Shown here: in pieces, positions 26,418 to 34,835 of the stretch
How positions within the stretch are numbered: position 1 is the stretch's first letter
Layout of the letters: every line of letters starts with the position of its first letter
Source of the DNA: Marixanthomonas spongiae
Lineage (GTDB): Bacteria; Bacteroidota; Bacteroidia; Flavobacteriales; Flavobacteriaceae
Length of the DNA stretch: 64,000 nucleotides
Reading direction: 5' to 3'
Assembly: GCF_003095375.1 (NCBI RefSeq)
Contig: NZ_QEHR01000006.1
Location: 248,001 to 312,000, forward strand
Made by a program: the position numbers and the translations under genes
Notes under the pieces: model-generated
Seen by the model: the letters and a program-made list of their open reading frames with translations, nothing else
Databases searched by the model: none
What the model was told of the DNA's origin: nothing

Positions 26418-26855
26418 ATGAAAGAGTTACGATTTCCAATTACCGATCCCTTTATCTTGGAAGAATTGCTTCCGCAACGCGAACCGATGATTATGGTCGA
26501 TGCCTTGATGTATTACGATAAAAAATCCGTCATTGCAGAATTGACCGTTACTGAAGGAAACAGCTTCGTAAAAGATGGTTTTTTGTCTGAAACCGGCCTT
26601 TTGGAGCACATTGCCCAAACAGTGGCCTTGCATACTGGATACACGGGCTACATGCAGGAAAATCCTGTAAAAGAAGGTTACATTGGCGCCATAAAACAAG
26701 CCGAAATCTTAAAAACCCCAACCATAGGCCAAACGGTGGAAACCGAAATGGAAATCATTCACGAAGCCATAGGAATCAGCATGGTAAAAACCACGACCAA
26801 GCTGCAACACGAGACAATTGCAACAACCGAAATGAAAACCATGTTAAAAGCGTAA
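26418..26855 (+). CDS. Hot-dog fold 3-hydroxyacyl-ACP dehydratase-like protein (ApeP/FabZ type)
   Basis: 145 residues. The segment LLPQREPMIMVDAL aligns with the FabZ active-site region LLPHRYPFLLVD, but the catalytic His is Gln here. The acidic partner GLLEHIAQTVALH is kept. It is therefore either a non-catalytic partner or works by a changed mechanism. A second hot-dog protein with the canonical His is encoded at 33227-33619, so the two may form a heterodimer. Its stop overlaps the next start (TAATG), so translation is coupled to the ketosynthase. Confidence 0.85.
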   Translation: MKELRFPITDPFILEELLPQREPMIMVDALMYYDKKSVIAELTVTEGNSFVKDGFLSETGLLEHIAQTVALHTGYTGYMQENPVKEGYIGAIKQAEILKTPTIGQTVETEMEIIHEAIGISMVKTTTKLQHETIATTEMKTMLKA

Positions 26856-28006
26856 TGTCAAAACCTGTTTACATACAAGAAGCCTCGCTTGTTACGCCAT
26901 TGGGATTTTCAATTGCAGCAAACATTTTGGCTTTGGAAAACGAAAAATCTGGAATTGAAGAACAGCATGGCACAGATATTTTGGATACGCCTTTTTACGC
27001 AGCGATGATCGTTTCAAAAAAGATTGACGCTGCATTTGAAAAATTAGGCGATCCTTCCAAGTATATGAAACTGGAAAAAATGCTATTGCTTTCGGTTGCT
27101 GAAACCTTAGAAAAATCAAATCTTCAACTTTCAGAAAAAACGGCGCTTATTATTGCCACCACAAAGGGAAGTATCGACGTACTCGATCCTGACATTTCTT
27201 TTCCGGAAGAACGAGCGTATTTACCGGTTTTAGGAAAGAAAATTCAATCTTTTTTCGGTTTTAAGCAAGAACCGATTGTGGTTTCCAATGCGTGTGTTTC
27301 AGGAATTTTGGCAGTTGCCGTGGCCAAACGCCTTATTCAGAATAACATCCATGAAAATGCTGTGGTTGTCGCCGGCGATTTGGTTTCTAAATTTACCGTT
27401 ACCGGTTTTAATACCTTTCAAGCCTTAAGTGATGGGCCTTGCAAACCCTACTCAAAATTCCGAAACGGCATCAGCATTGGCGAAGCGGCGGCCTCGGTTG
27501 TGGTTTCTTCAGAAAAAAAGAAAAACACGTTTGTTCAAGTTATTGGCGATGGCTCTTGTAACGATGCCAACCATATTTCGGGACCATCGCGAACGGGGGA
27601 AGGCTTGTTGAAAAGTGTTCAGTCTGCGATGCGAGAAGCTGAAGTTTCAACAAATGATATTGATTTGATTTCCGCCCACGGGACTGCAACCATCTATAAT
27701 GACGAAATGGAAGCCATCGCCTTTAACAGGGCCCAACTGCAAGATGTTCCTTTGCACAGTTTAAAAGGTTATTACGGCCACACATTGGGCGCTGCGGGTT
27801 TGCTGGAAGCCATTATCGGTTTTGAAGCAATGAACCAAAATAAGTTGTTTACGTCATTGGGGTATGACGAATCGGGAACTTCAAAACCGTTGAATATCAT
27901 TCAAAAAACAGAAAAGAAAACAGTCAACACCTTTTTAAAAACAGCTTCTGGTTTTGGTGGGAGCAACGCCGCTGTACTCTTTAAAAAAGTTTCATGTGAG
28001 CACTAA
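26855..28006 (+). CDS. Beta-ketoacyl-ACP synthase (KAS II-like), first of the cluster
   Basis: 383 residues, FabF-type condensing enzyme. The catalytic Cys lies in VVSNACVSGILAV, and both His are present (SAHGTATIYND and YYGHTLGAAGLLE). The C-terminal ASGFGGSNAAVLF is conserved. It should catalyse decarboxylative condensation of malonyl-ACP with the aryl-polyene chain. The start overlaps the upstream dehydratase stop, and the following gene starts inside its 3' end. Confidence 0.92.
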   Translation: MSKPVYIQEASLVTPLGFSIAANILALENEKSGIEEQHGTDILDTPFYAAMIVSKKIDAAFEKLGDPSKYMKLEKMLLLSVAETLEKSNLQLSEKTALIIATTKGSIDVLDPDISFPEERAYLPVLGKKIQSFFGFKQEPIVVSNACVSGILAVAVAKRLIQNNIHENAVVVAGDLVSKFTVTGFNTFQALSDGPCKPYSKFRNGISIGEAAASVVVSSEKKKNTFVQVIGDGSCNDANHISGPSRTGEGLLKSVQSAMREAEVSTNDIDLISAHGTATIYNDEMEAIAFNRAQLQDVPLHSLKGYYGHTLGAAGLLEAIIGFEAMNQNKLFTSLGYDESGTSKPLNIIQKTEKKTVNTFLKTASGFGGSNAAVLFKKVSCEH

Positions 28007-28619
28007 ATTAAACATACAAGCTTGGTGTAGCGTTAAAAACGGCACAGTTAGTTGCAATGGCAAGAAAATTGTGTCTACTGATAATGAACAAACATTTTCA
28101 GAATTTGCAAAGCAGATATACAAAGAGCAGCAATGGGAATATCCCAAGTTTTACAAAATGGACCGGTTGAGCAAGCTCACGTTTATGACTGCTGAAATTT
28201 TATTGAATGAAGTGACAATCTCTTCGGAAGAAAAAGAACAGCTGGCAGTTGTATTTTCTAATAAAAGTGCCAGTTTGGATACGGACAGGAACTATCAAAA
28301 TTCGATAAACAGCATTGAGAACTTTTATCCCAGTCCGGCAGTATTTGTGTATACATTACCTAATATTGGGATGGGCGAAGTGTGTATTCGGCATAAGATA
28401 CAAGGTGAAAATGCCTTTTTTGTGTTCGATGATTTTAATCCGTTGTTTTTAAAACAATACGCTGAAAGTTTAGCGCAAAATAATAAGGCCACTCAAGTTT
28501 TATGTGGTTGGACCGAAATAGATGAAAAAGGATACAAATCTTTTTTATATTTGGCCTCCCCAAATGGAACCCTTCCGCATACGGAAGAAACGATTACAAA
28601 ATTATATACCCAAAGTTGA
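27996..28619 (+). CDS. Ketosynthase N-domain-like protein (Ketoacyl-synt_2 type)
   Basis: I set the start at the GTG at 27996 (VSTKLNIQAWCSV), which overlaps the upstream ketosynthase stop by 11 bp; the longer frame would only read the upstream gene out of frame. 207 residues. FYKMDRLSKLTFMTAEILL, SNKSASLDTDRNYQNS and PSPAVFVYTLPNIGMGEVC resemble the N-terminal half of condensing enzymes, a family found in aryl-polyene clusters. There is no catalytic Cys-His-His set, so it is unlikely to condense by itself. A structural partner of a ketosynthase is plausible. The stop overlaps the ACP start. Confidence 0.78.
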   Translation: MSTKLNIQAWCSVKNGTVSCNGKKIVSTDNEQTFSEFAKQIYKEQQWEYPKFYKMDRLSKLTFMTAEILLNEVTISSEEKEQLAVVFSNKSASLDTDRNYQNSINSIENFYPSPAVFVYTLPNIGMGEVCIRHKIQGENAFFVFDDFNPLFLKQYAESLAQNNKATQVLCGWTEIDEKGYKSFLYLASPNGTLPHTEETITKLYTQS

Positions 28620-28876
28620 TGGACGCATTAAAAAAGGAACTGAAAGAGAATATTATTGAACAACTGAACCTCGAAGAATTCACCGTTGAAGATATTGATA
28701 ATGACGATGCGTTGTTTGGCGATGGCTTGGGGTTGGATTCCATCGATGCCCTAGAACTGATCGTGATGCTCGATAAAGATTACGGAATAAAACTGACCGA
28801 CCCTGAAAAAAGCAAAGAGATTTTCCAGTCTATCAATGTCTTGGCCGAATATGTTGCAACGCATCGAGTCAAGTAA
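28616..28876 (+). CDS. Acyl carrier protein of the pigment cluster
   Basis: 86 residues, acidic four-helix carrier. GLGLDSIDALELI holds the serine that receives phosphopantetheine (about Ser42). It carries the growing aryl-polyene chain. Its ATG overlaps the stop of the ketosynthase-like gene by 4 bp (ATGG/TGA), so it is translationally coupled. The next cluster gene lies 745 bp away because a toxin-antitoxin pair sits between. Confidence 0.93.
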   Translation: MMDALKKELKENIIEQLNLEEFTVEDIDNDDALFGDGLGLDSIDALELIVMLDKDYGIKLTDPEKSKEIFQSINVLAEYVATHRVK

Positions 28877-28962
28877 GAAGGGTGTTAAGAAACGGTAGAG
28901 GCCTTTTTGTTTTAAAGTGTTTTTTCAATTGAGATAAAAACCATCGATTAAAGCAGATTTCG

Positions 28963-28970
28963 TAAATTTG
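28963..28970 (+). promoter_or_regulatory. -7 element before the antitoxin gene
   Basis: TAAATTTG matches TAnnTTTG, 19 bp upstream of the antitoxin ATG. No TTG at the usual spacing. It suggests that the toxin-antitoxin pair has its own promoter. Confidence 0.45.
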
Positions 28971-28988
28971 AACTAAAGCTTTTCAAAA

Positions 28989-29231
28989 ATGGACTTACAG
29001 ACTAGAAAATTATCTTTTATTCAGGAATTTCTCCGCATAGAGGACGAAGCTATTATAAAAAGTCTTGAAAAAATGCTTATAAAGGAAAAAGCAGCGATCT
29101 ACGAAAAGAACCTCAAACCTATGTCGGTGGAACACTATAATGCCGATATTGATCAATCATTGGAAGATTCAGAAAATGATAGGGGCCTGGATATACAGGA
29201 TTTAAAAGCTGAAATTAAAAAATGGCGCTAA
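28989..29231 (+). CDS. Antitoxin of a type II toxin-antitoxin pair
   Basis: 80 residues. The N-terminus (FIQEFLRIEDEAIIKSLEKML) matches the short helical antitoxins that are paired with ParE/RelE toxins in Flavobacteriia. The middle has the MSVEHYNADI segment, and the acidic C-terminal half would wrap the toxin. It precedes and overlaps the toxin gene by 10 bp, the usual order. It presumably represses its own promoter together with the toxin. Confidence 0.85.
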   Translation: MDLQTRKLSFIQEFLRIEDEAIIKSLEKMLIKEKAAIYEKNLKPMSVEHYNADIDQSLEDSENDRGLDIQDLKAEIKKWR

Positions 29232-29536
29232 CTGTTTTTTGGACTCTTTTTGCCAAAGAGAAGCTCAACGAGATTTTTGAACATTATAAAGCTAAAGCCA
29301 ATGTTCAAATTGCTGAAAATCTGGTGGACGCTATTGTTGACCATACCAATAATCTGGAAAACCAGCCCTATATTGGGCGAACTGAAGAGCTGTTGTTGGA
29401 TCGCCCTCAAAAATTCAGGTATTTGGTGTTTAAGAACTACAAGATTATCTATTGGATAAATGAGAACAAAAACCGAATAGACATTGCCCATGTTTTTGAC
29501 GCACGACAAGACCCGTTTAAAATAAAACAGACATAA
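29222..29536 (+). CDS. ParE/RelE-family toxin
   Basis: 104 residues. The pattern FWTLFAKEKLNEIFEHYKAKA, IGRTEELL, FRYLVFKNYKIIYWIN and IDIAHVFDARQDP is typical of the ParE/RelE superfamily (plasmid stabilisation toxins). Members either poison gyrase or cut mRNA on the ribosome; sequence alone does not decide between them. It overlaps the antitoxin gene. The pair interrupts the flexirubin-type operon between the carrier protein and the next ketosynthase. Confidence 0.88.
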   Translation: MALTVFWTLFAKEKLNEIFEHYKAKANVQIAENLVDAIVDHTNNLENQPYIGRTEELLLDRPQKFRYLVFKNYKIIYWINENKNRIDIAHVFDARQDPFKIKQT

Positions 29537-29620
29537 TAAATTAATACGACGCCAATAAATAGGGTTGCCTTACCTGAAACAGCTCATCCCATTCTTTAGC
29601 CTTAAAACAGACAATTTTTT

Positions 29621-30814
29621 ATGAAAAACCAAGTAGCCATAACCGGAATGGGCATTGTGTCGGCCATTGGCAATTCGGTTGAACAAAACCTACAAGCACT
29701 TCTTACTTCAAAAAGTGGAATAGGAATTTCAGAACACATTCAAACCTTACATAAAGATACAATTAAAGTTGGCGAGGTTTCTTTTACCAATGCTGAAATG
29801 GTCACGCAATTAAACCTTCCGGAAAACAACAATTACACCCGCACTGCTTTGTTGGGATGTTTGGCCGCGAAAGAAGCCGTCCAAAACGCCCAGATTAAAG
29901 CTATTTCAGCATACAAAACTGGACTTATTTCAGCTACCACCGTTGGCGGGATGGACATGACCGAAACCTACTGGAAACAATTTGCCACAGACCCAGAAGT
30001 TCAAAAATATATTTCGAGTCATCATGCCGGCGATAGCACGGAAAAAATTGCAACCTCTTTAGGAATTACCGACTTCGTTACTACAATTAGCACCGCTTGT
30101 TCGTCAGCGGCAAACGCCATTATGTTGGGTGCACGGCTCGTGAAAGCCGGAAAACTGGACCGAGTCGTGGTTGGTGGGACCGATGCCTTATCAAAGTTTA
30201 CCATCAACGGTTTTAAATCATTGATGATTTTAAGCAAAACCAATTGTACGCCTTTCGATGCCAACCGCAACGGATTGAACTTAGGCGAAGCCGCTGCTTA
30301 TTTAGTGCTGGAATCTGATGAGGTAGTTGCAGCACAAAACAAATCTGTTTTATCTTATGTAAGTGGGTATGGCAATGCGAATGATGCTTTTCACCAAACT
30401 GCATCTTCAAAAACGGGCGACGGTGCCTATTTGTCCATGAAAAAAGCATTGAAAGTGGCCGGTTTACCACTTTCAGCTATTGATTATGTAAATGCCCACG
30501 GAACGGCCACCCAAAACAACGATTTGTCTGAAAGTATTGCCTTACAACGCATTTTCGGTAAAAATGTGCCTAAATTTAGTTCTACCAAAGGTTTTACAGG
30601 TCATACACTGGCTGCTGCTGGAGCGGTGGAAGCTGTGTTATCTGTATTGTCGTTGCAACAAAACACTGTGTTTGCAAATCTTGGCTTTACAACGGCCATG
30701 CCAGAAACAGGGTTAACGCCGGTTACTCAACTTCAGAAAAAAGAACTAAAACATGTACTGTCTAATTCCTTTGGTTTTGGCGGAAATTGTTCCACCTTAC
30801 TATTTTCCAAATAA
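29621..30814 (+). CDS. Beta-ketoacyl-ACP synthase (KAS II-like), second of the cluster
   Basis: 397 residues, FabF type. Catalytic Cys in ISTACSSAANAIM, His residues in NAHGTATQNND and FTGHTLAAAGAVEA, and a conserved C-terminal NSFGFGGNCSTLLF. All three active residues are present, so it should condense. Its stop shares bases with the start of the next gene (TAATG), the usual arrangement of a ketosynthase with a chain-length-factor partner. Confidence 0.93.
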   Translation: MKNQVAITGMGIVSAIGNSVEQNLQALLTSKSGIGISEHIQTLHKDTIKVGEVSFTNAEMVTQLNLPENNNYTRTALLGCLAAKEAVQNAQIKAISAYKTGLISATTVGGMDMTETYWKQFATDPEVQKYISSHHAGDSTEKIATSLGITDFVTTISTACSSAANAIMLGARLVKAGKLDRVVVGGTDALSKFTINGFKSLMILSKTNCTPFDANRNGLNLGEAAAYLVLESDEVVAAQNKSVLSYVSGYGNANDAFHQTASSKTGDGAYLSMKKALKVAGLPLSAIDYVNAHGTATQNNDLSESIALQRIFGKNVPKFSSTKGFTGHTLAAAGAVEAVLSVLSLQQNTVFANLGFTTAMPETGLTPVTQLQKKELKHVLSNSFGFGGNCSTLLFSK

Positions 30815-31839
30815 TGAAAACGTGTTACATCCATAGCGCAATGAGCATTTCGGCACAAGATAGTTTTGCTGAAGACGGATCTTTTACTGAAGTACAAATA
30901 TATTCAGATTATAAAATTTCAGCAGTTCATCCACCGTATCGTGATTTTATTCCGCTTTCCCAATTACGAAGAATGTCACCGGCGGTTAAAATGGGTGTCG
31001 CCGCTTCACAACAAGCATTAAAAAAAGCTAATCTCGAACTACCCGAAGCCATTATCACAGGTTCAGGTTTGGGGTGTATGGCAGATACAGAGAACTTTTT
31101 AAACACCTTGATAGAACAAGACGAACAATTTTTAACCCCAACGGCCTTTATTCAGTCCACCCATAACACGGTTGCCGGGCAAATCGCTTTGGGATTAAAC
31201 TGCAAAGCTTACAATACCACATACGCTCACGGGTCGGTTTCGTTTGAATCGGCATTGATTGATGCACAGCTTCAGCTTGAAGCCGGAGAAGTTAACAACG
31301 TTTTGGTAGGTGGCGTGGACGAATTGGGAATCGAGTTTGTGGACTACGTTCATTCAGTTGAACACAAACAAACGCAACCCATTCAAGTACCCTTAAGTGA
31401 AGGTGCTACCTTTTGTGTGTTGTCTTCAGAAAAAAAAGAAGGAGCGGTAGCGGTTTTAAAAGCAGTTGAAATTAATTCAAAAATTGCTGAGGGACATATA
31501 GGTGCTGAAATACAGGCTTTTTTAAAAAGAAACAAAGTTGACTCTTCAGAAATTGATGCCGTAATTTTAGGAAATAACGGCAATGCTTTTGACGGGTATT
31601 ACCAGAATGTCGAAAACCTGTTTTCTGAAACCGATATTCTTCAGTATAAAAAATTTGTAGGCGAATATTTTACGGCCTCTGCATTTGCTTTTTGGATGGG
31701 AGCGCAATTATTGGACGGACAACCGCTTCCGCCAGCCTTTTTTGTCCGTAAGGCTGCACAAAAAAAGTATACAACCGTTTTATTGTACAATCAATTTAAG
31801 GGAAGCCAGCACAGTTTTGTACTTTTAACACAATGTTGA
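30814..31839 (+). CDS. Chain-length-factor-like ketosynthase without catalytic Cys
   Basis: The ATG at 30814 overlaps the upstream stop. 341 residues with a thiolase-type fold (LSQLRRMSPAVKMGVAASQQAL, TGSGLGCMADTENFL, QSTHNTVAGQIAL). At the position of the active Cys the sequence reads NTTYAHGSVSFES, so the nucleophile is gone, and the His motifs of active enzymes are not seen. As in type II PKS and aryl-polyene systems, it should form a heterodimer with the ketosynthase encoded just upstream and set chain length. The stop overlaps the next gene by 7 bp. Confidence 0.86.
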   Translation: MKTCYIHSAMSISAQDSFAEDGSFTEVQIYSDYKISAVHPPYRDFIPLSQLRRMSPAVKMGVAASQQALKKANLELPEAIITGSGLGCMADTENFLNTLIEQDEQFLTPTAFIQSTHNTVAGQIALGLNCKAYNTTYAHGSVSFESALIDAQLQLEAGEVNNVLVGGVDELGIEFVDYVHSVEHKQTQPIQVPLSEGATFCVLSSEKKEGAVAVLKAVEINSKIAEGHIGAEIQAFLKRNKVDSSEIDAVILGNNGNAFDGYYQNVENLFSETDILQYKKFVGEYFTASAFAFWMGAQLLDGQPLPPAFFVRKAAQKKYTTVLLYNQFKGSQHSFVLLTQC

Positions 31840-32597
31840 AATTTGGTCAAATAACCGTACTTGCCGCCGTTGCTCTACTTATTATTGGCGTTGTTGATTT
31901 TTTTTCTGAAATTTCACCTGTTTTGTATATAGCGCTATTGCTGCTTTGGCTTTTAATCGTGGCCTTGGGCTCTTTTACCTTGCGATGGGGGTTTTTTACT
32001 ACTTTCATCACAAAAGGCAATCAAACGGAAAAACAAGTAGCGATCACTTTTGATGACGGCCCACATCCCGAATACACGCTTGAAATTTTAAAATTACTGA
32101 AATCATACAACGCAAAAGCCACGTTTTTTTGCATCGGGAAAAATTTGGAAAAATATCCAAAAATCGCTCAGCAACTAATTGCCGATGGGCATTCCCTAGG
32201 CAATCATTCGTATTCCCACGCCACCAATTTTGGGTTTTTCAGAAAAAAGAGAATTGTGGAAGAACTTGCTAAGACCGATGTCTTACTTGAAAAAATAACC
32301 GGTTCAAAAAACGTGTGGTTTAGACCGCCCTACGGCGTTACGAATCCTTCTATCGCAAAAGCTGTAAAAGAAACAAACCATAACGTTGTTGGGTGGAACG
32401 TACGCTCGTACGATACGGTGATAAAAAATCCAACTAAAGTAGTGAACCGTATAAAAAAACGAGTGTCACCAAATGCTATTATCTTGTTGCACGATACCCA
32501 TTCCCGATGCCCTGAAATTGTGGAACGTTTGTTGCAATTTCTGAAAAAAGAAGGATATCAAACCGTGACTGTTGAAAGGTTGCTAAAGAAAAATTAA
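31833..32597 (+). CDS. Membrane-bound NodB-type deacetylase of the pigment cluster
   Basis: 254 residues. Two N-terminal membrane helices (residues about 5-25 and 30-50) are followed by a CE4 domain: TFDDGPHPEYT, HSLGNHSYSHAT (metal His pair), WFRPPYG and LLHDTHSRC. All catalytic residues are present. It faces the periplasm. Such a gene is regularly found in flexirubin clusters, but its substrate there is unknown. It overlaps the preceding gene by 7 bp and the LolA-like gene follows after 1 bp. Confidence 0.9.
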   Translation: MLKFGQITVLAAVALLIIGVVDFFSEISPVLYIALLLLWLLIVALGSFTLRWGFFTTFITKGNQTEKQVAITFDDGPHPEYTLEILKLLKSYNAKATFFCIGKNLEKYPKIAQQLIADGHSLGNHSYSHATNFGFFRKKRIVEELAKTDVLLEKITGSKNVWFRPPYGVTNPSIAKAVKETNHNVVGWNVRSYDTVIKNPTKVVNRIKKRVSPNAIILLHDTHSRCPEIVERLLQFLKKEGYQTVTVERLLKKN

Positions 32598-32598
32598 T

Positions 32599-33222
32599 AT
32601 GAGAAGTTTTATAATCATACTATTTAGTTTGTTTGTGCAACACCTTTTTGCACAAACACCTTTGACATCTACAGAGATTGACCAATTTAAACAACACGTA
32701 AAGCAAACCGCCCAACAAACCAAAACCATTGTCAGCGATTTTGTACAGGAAAAGCAAATGGAGTTTTTAAATGATGGCGCTATTTCAGAAGGGACACTTA
32801 CTTTTAAATCCCCAGATGCCATTCGTTGGGAATACACTAAACCCTATACATACGAAGTGATTTTTAAGGGCGACCAACTGTTGGTAAACGATGGTAATGG
32901 CACGCAACACATTGATTTAAGCTCGGATAAACTGTTTAAAAGCTTCAATACGTTGTTGGTCAATAGCATTAAAGGCGATATGTTTCAGGATGAAGATTTT
33001 AAAATTTCTTACTTTAAAGCGGAAGATGGGTTTCAAGTACGTTTTATTCCGAAGGAAAAAAGAATGAAACGCTTTATCGCTTCGTTACAGCTTAGTTTTT
33101 CTGAAGAAGATTATCAAGTAACGCAATTAAAATTGATTGAACCTTCAGAAGATTTTACTTTGATTACCTTTAAGAACAAACAAATTAACGTGTCGGTTCC
33201 CGATTCGGTTTTTAAACTGTAA
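32599..33222 (+). CDS. LolA-like outer-membrane lipoprotein carrier
   Basis: 207 residues with a cleavable signal peptide (MRSFIIILFSLFVQHLFAQ). SDFVQEKQMEFL, GTLTFKSPDAIRWEYTKPY and FKGDQLLVNDGNG match the LolA fold, an open barrel that shields lipids in the periplasm. In aryl-polyene clusters LolA-like proteins are thought to carry the pigment to the outer membrane. It is 1 bp after the deacetylase gene and 4 bp before the next dehydratase gene. Confidence 0.88.
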   Translation: MRSFIIILFSLFVQHLFAQTPLTSTEIDQFKQHVKQTAQQTKTIVSDFVQEKQMEFLNDGAISEGTLTFKSPDAIRWEYTKPYTYEVIFKGDQLLVNDGNGTQHIDLSSDKLFKSFNTLLVNSIKGDMFQDEDFKISYFKAEDGFQVRFIPKEKRMKRFIASLQLSFSEEDYQVTQLKLIEPSEDFTLITFKNKQINVSVPDSVFKL

Positions 33223-33226
33223 AACC

Positions 33227-33619
33227 ATGTTAATGCCCAATTTATATCAGGTTTTAAAGAAAGAAGTAGTTGACGAAACTACTATTTCGGTAACAGTAGA
33301 GGTGGATAAAAACCATCAAGTTTTTGAAGGTCATTTCCCCGAAAATCCAGTTATGCCGGGGGTTTGTATGCTTCAGGTCATCAAAGAACTTTCCGAAACA
33401 CATTTGGAAACAGGGCTTTTTCTTCAAAAGCTGTCTAACGTGAAATTCACATCGGTAATGAACCCCCAAGTCCGTCCTCAACTTGTTTTGAACCTTACTT
33501 TCAGCAAGAAAAACAACGAGATAACGGTAAAAAACACCAGTACGTTCCCAAATGGGACGGTAGTGTTAAAATGTAATGCTATTTTTGTGCAAACAAAGCG
33601 CGTGCATGAAACTGCCTGA
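33227..33619 (+). CDS. 3-hydroxyacyl-ACP dehydratase (ApeI/FabA-FabZ type)
   Basis: 130 residues, hot-dog fold. VFEGHFPENPVMPGVCMLQVI carries the canonical active His (FEGHFP) and matches ApeI/FabZ enzymes. It should dehydrate 3-hydroxyacyl-ACP to build the conjugated double bonds. Start choice between ATG at 33227 and ATG at 33233 is open. The 3' end overlaps the glycosyltransferase gene if that starts at 33606. Confidence 0.88.
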   Translation: MLMPNLYQVLKKEVVDETTISVTVEVDKNHQVFEGHFPENPVMPGVCMLQVIKELSETHLETGLFLQKLSNVKFTSVMNPQVRPQLVLNLTFSKKNNEITVKNTSTFPNGTVVLKCNAIFVQTKRVHETA

Positions 33620-34835
33620 GCAACATATAATGCAACCCAAATATCTTGAAACTACCCAAAAACTCAAGCAGTACAACTGTTGTGTGTTAATACCTACGTA
33701 CAACAATTATAAAACGCTAAAACGGGTGTTGGACGGCGTTTTGGAATATACCGATGCTGTTGTTTTGGTCAACGACGGTTCTACCGATGAAACACTTCAA
33801 ATTCTTTCCAGGTATCCACAAATAGAACAGATTCATATCAACAAAAACCAAGGAAAAGGATATGCACTAAAAAAAGGCTTTAAACACGCCGTTTCTTTTG
33901 GTTTTGATTATGCCATAACGTTAGATAGTGACGGGCAGCATTTCCCTTCGGACATCCCGATTTTTATCAATGCATTGGATACTTCAAAAAACAAAAACCT
34001 GTTGTTGATAGGCGACCGGAAGATGAATGAGTCCGATGTGCTCGCACAAAGCCGAAAAGGCAACAACGTGTCCAGTTTTTGGGTACGGGCGGTAACCGAT
34101 CTGGAGCTGCACGACACCCAATCGGGGTTTCGGTTGTATCCCATTAAATATTTGAAAGAACTTTCTTTTTTCAGAAACACCAAAAAATTTGAATTTGAAG
34201 TGGAAGTGCTCGTAAAAGCACATTGGGCCGGTACATTGGTTAAAAATGTGCCCATTAAAGTATTGTACGACCTCGACGAACGGGTTTCGCATTTCCGACC
34301 ATTTATGGATATTGCCCGAATTACCATTTTGATCATTTGGTTTTTGATCGTAAAGTATTTTTATATTCGTCCGAGGGATTTTTTCAGAAAAGTAAAGCAA
34401 ATGGGCTTGCGGCAATTTTTACGGGAAGAAGTGCTTGGGAGCAACGATTCGCCGGAAAAGAAAGCACTTTCGGTCGCTTTGGGTCTGTTTATTGGGTTAT
34501 CGCCACTTTGGGGTTTTCATACGGTTATCGTTATTTTTCTTGCCATAGCCCTAAAACTGAACAAAGTGATTGCTTTTGCTTTTTCAAACATCAGTCTGCC
34601 ACCGTTTATTCCGTTTGTTTTTCTGGCCAGTTTAACCACAGGTTATTGGGTGTTGGGGCAGAAAAATGAAGCCACCCTGGCCAGCGTTACCGATAATTTT
34701 GAAGTGATCACCTCGCTAAAAGCCTATTTTGTGGGAAGTATCGTGCTTTCGGTTGGAGCGGCGCTTATTTTGGGAAGTTTGTCCTATTTGTGTTTTTATC
34801 TGTTTGATACTAAGAGAATACAGCCAGATGGATAG
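33606..34835 (+). CDS. GT2 glycosyltransferase fused to DUF2062 membrane domain
   Basis: The first half is a GT-A family 2 domain related to dolichol-phosphate mannosyltransferases: VLIPTYNNYKTLKRVLDGVL, VNDGSTDET, ALKKGF, TLDSDGQH (the DxD region) and FRLYP. The second half from about residue 265 has three to four membrane segments and the DUF2062 block (FIGLSPLWGFHTV, LPPFIPFVFLASL). About 409 residues from the ATG at 33606 (MKLPEQHIM), which overlaps the preceding gene by 14 bp; an ATG at 33630 (MQPKYLETT) is equally possible. Likely role: glycosyl or phospho-lipid step in pigment anchoring. Its end overlaps the exporter gene by 8 bp. Confidence 0.88.
   Translation: MKLPEQHIMQPKYLETTQKLKQYNCCVLIPTYNNYKTLKRVLDGVLEYTDAVVLVNDGSTDETLQILSRYPQIEQIHINKNQGKGYALKKGFKHAVSFGFDYAITLDSDGQHFPSDIPIFINALDTSKNKNLLLIGDRKMNESDVLAQSRKGNNVSSFWVRAVTDLELHDTQSGFRLYPIKYLKELSFFRNTKKFEFEVEVLVKAHWAGTLVKNVPIKVLYDLDERVSHFRPFMDIARITILIIWFLIVKYFYIRPRDFFRKVKQMGLRQFLREEVLGSNDSPEKKALSVALGLFIGLSPLWGFHTVIVIFLAIALKLNKVIAFAFSNISLPPFIPFVFLASLTTGYWVLGQKNEATLASVTDNFEVITSLKAYFVGSIVLSVGAALILGSLSYLCFYLFDTKRIQPDG

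Noticed and set aside
29524-29613. 10-bp direct repeat AAAACAGACA (29524 and 29604) as target-site duplication of the toxin-antitoxin insertion
   Set aside because: Both copies lie on the same side of the pair, so they do not flank it; likely chance in AT-rich DNA.
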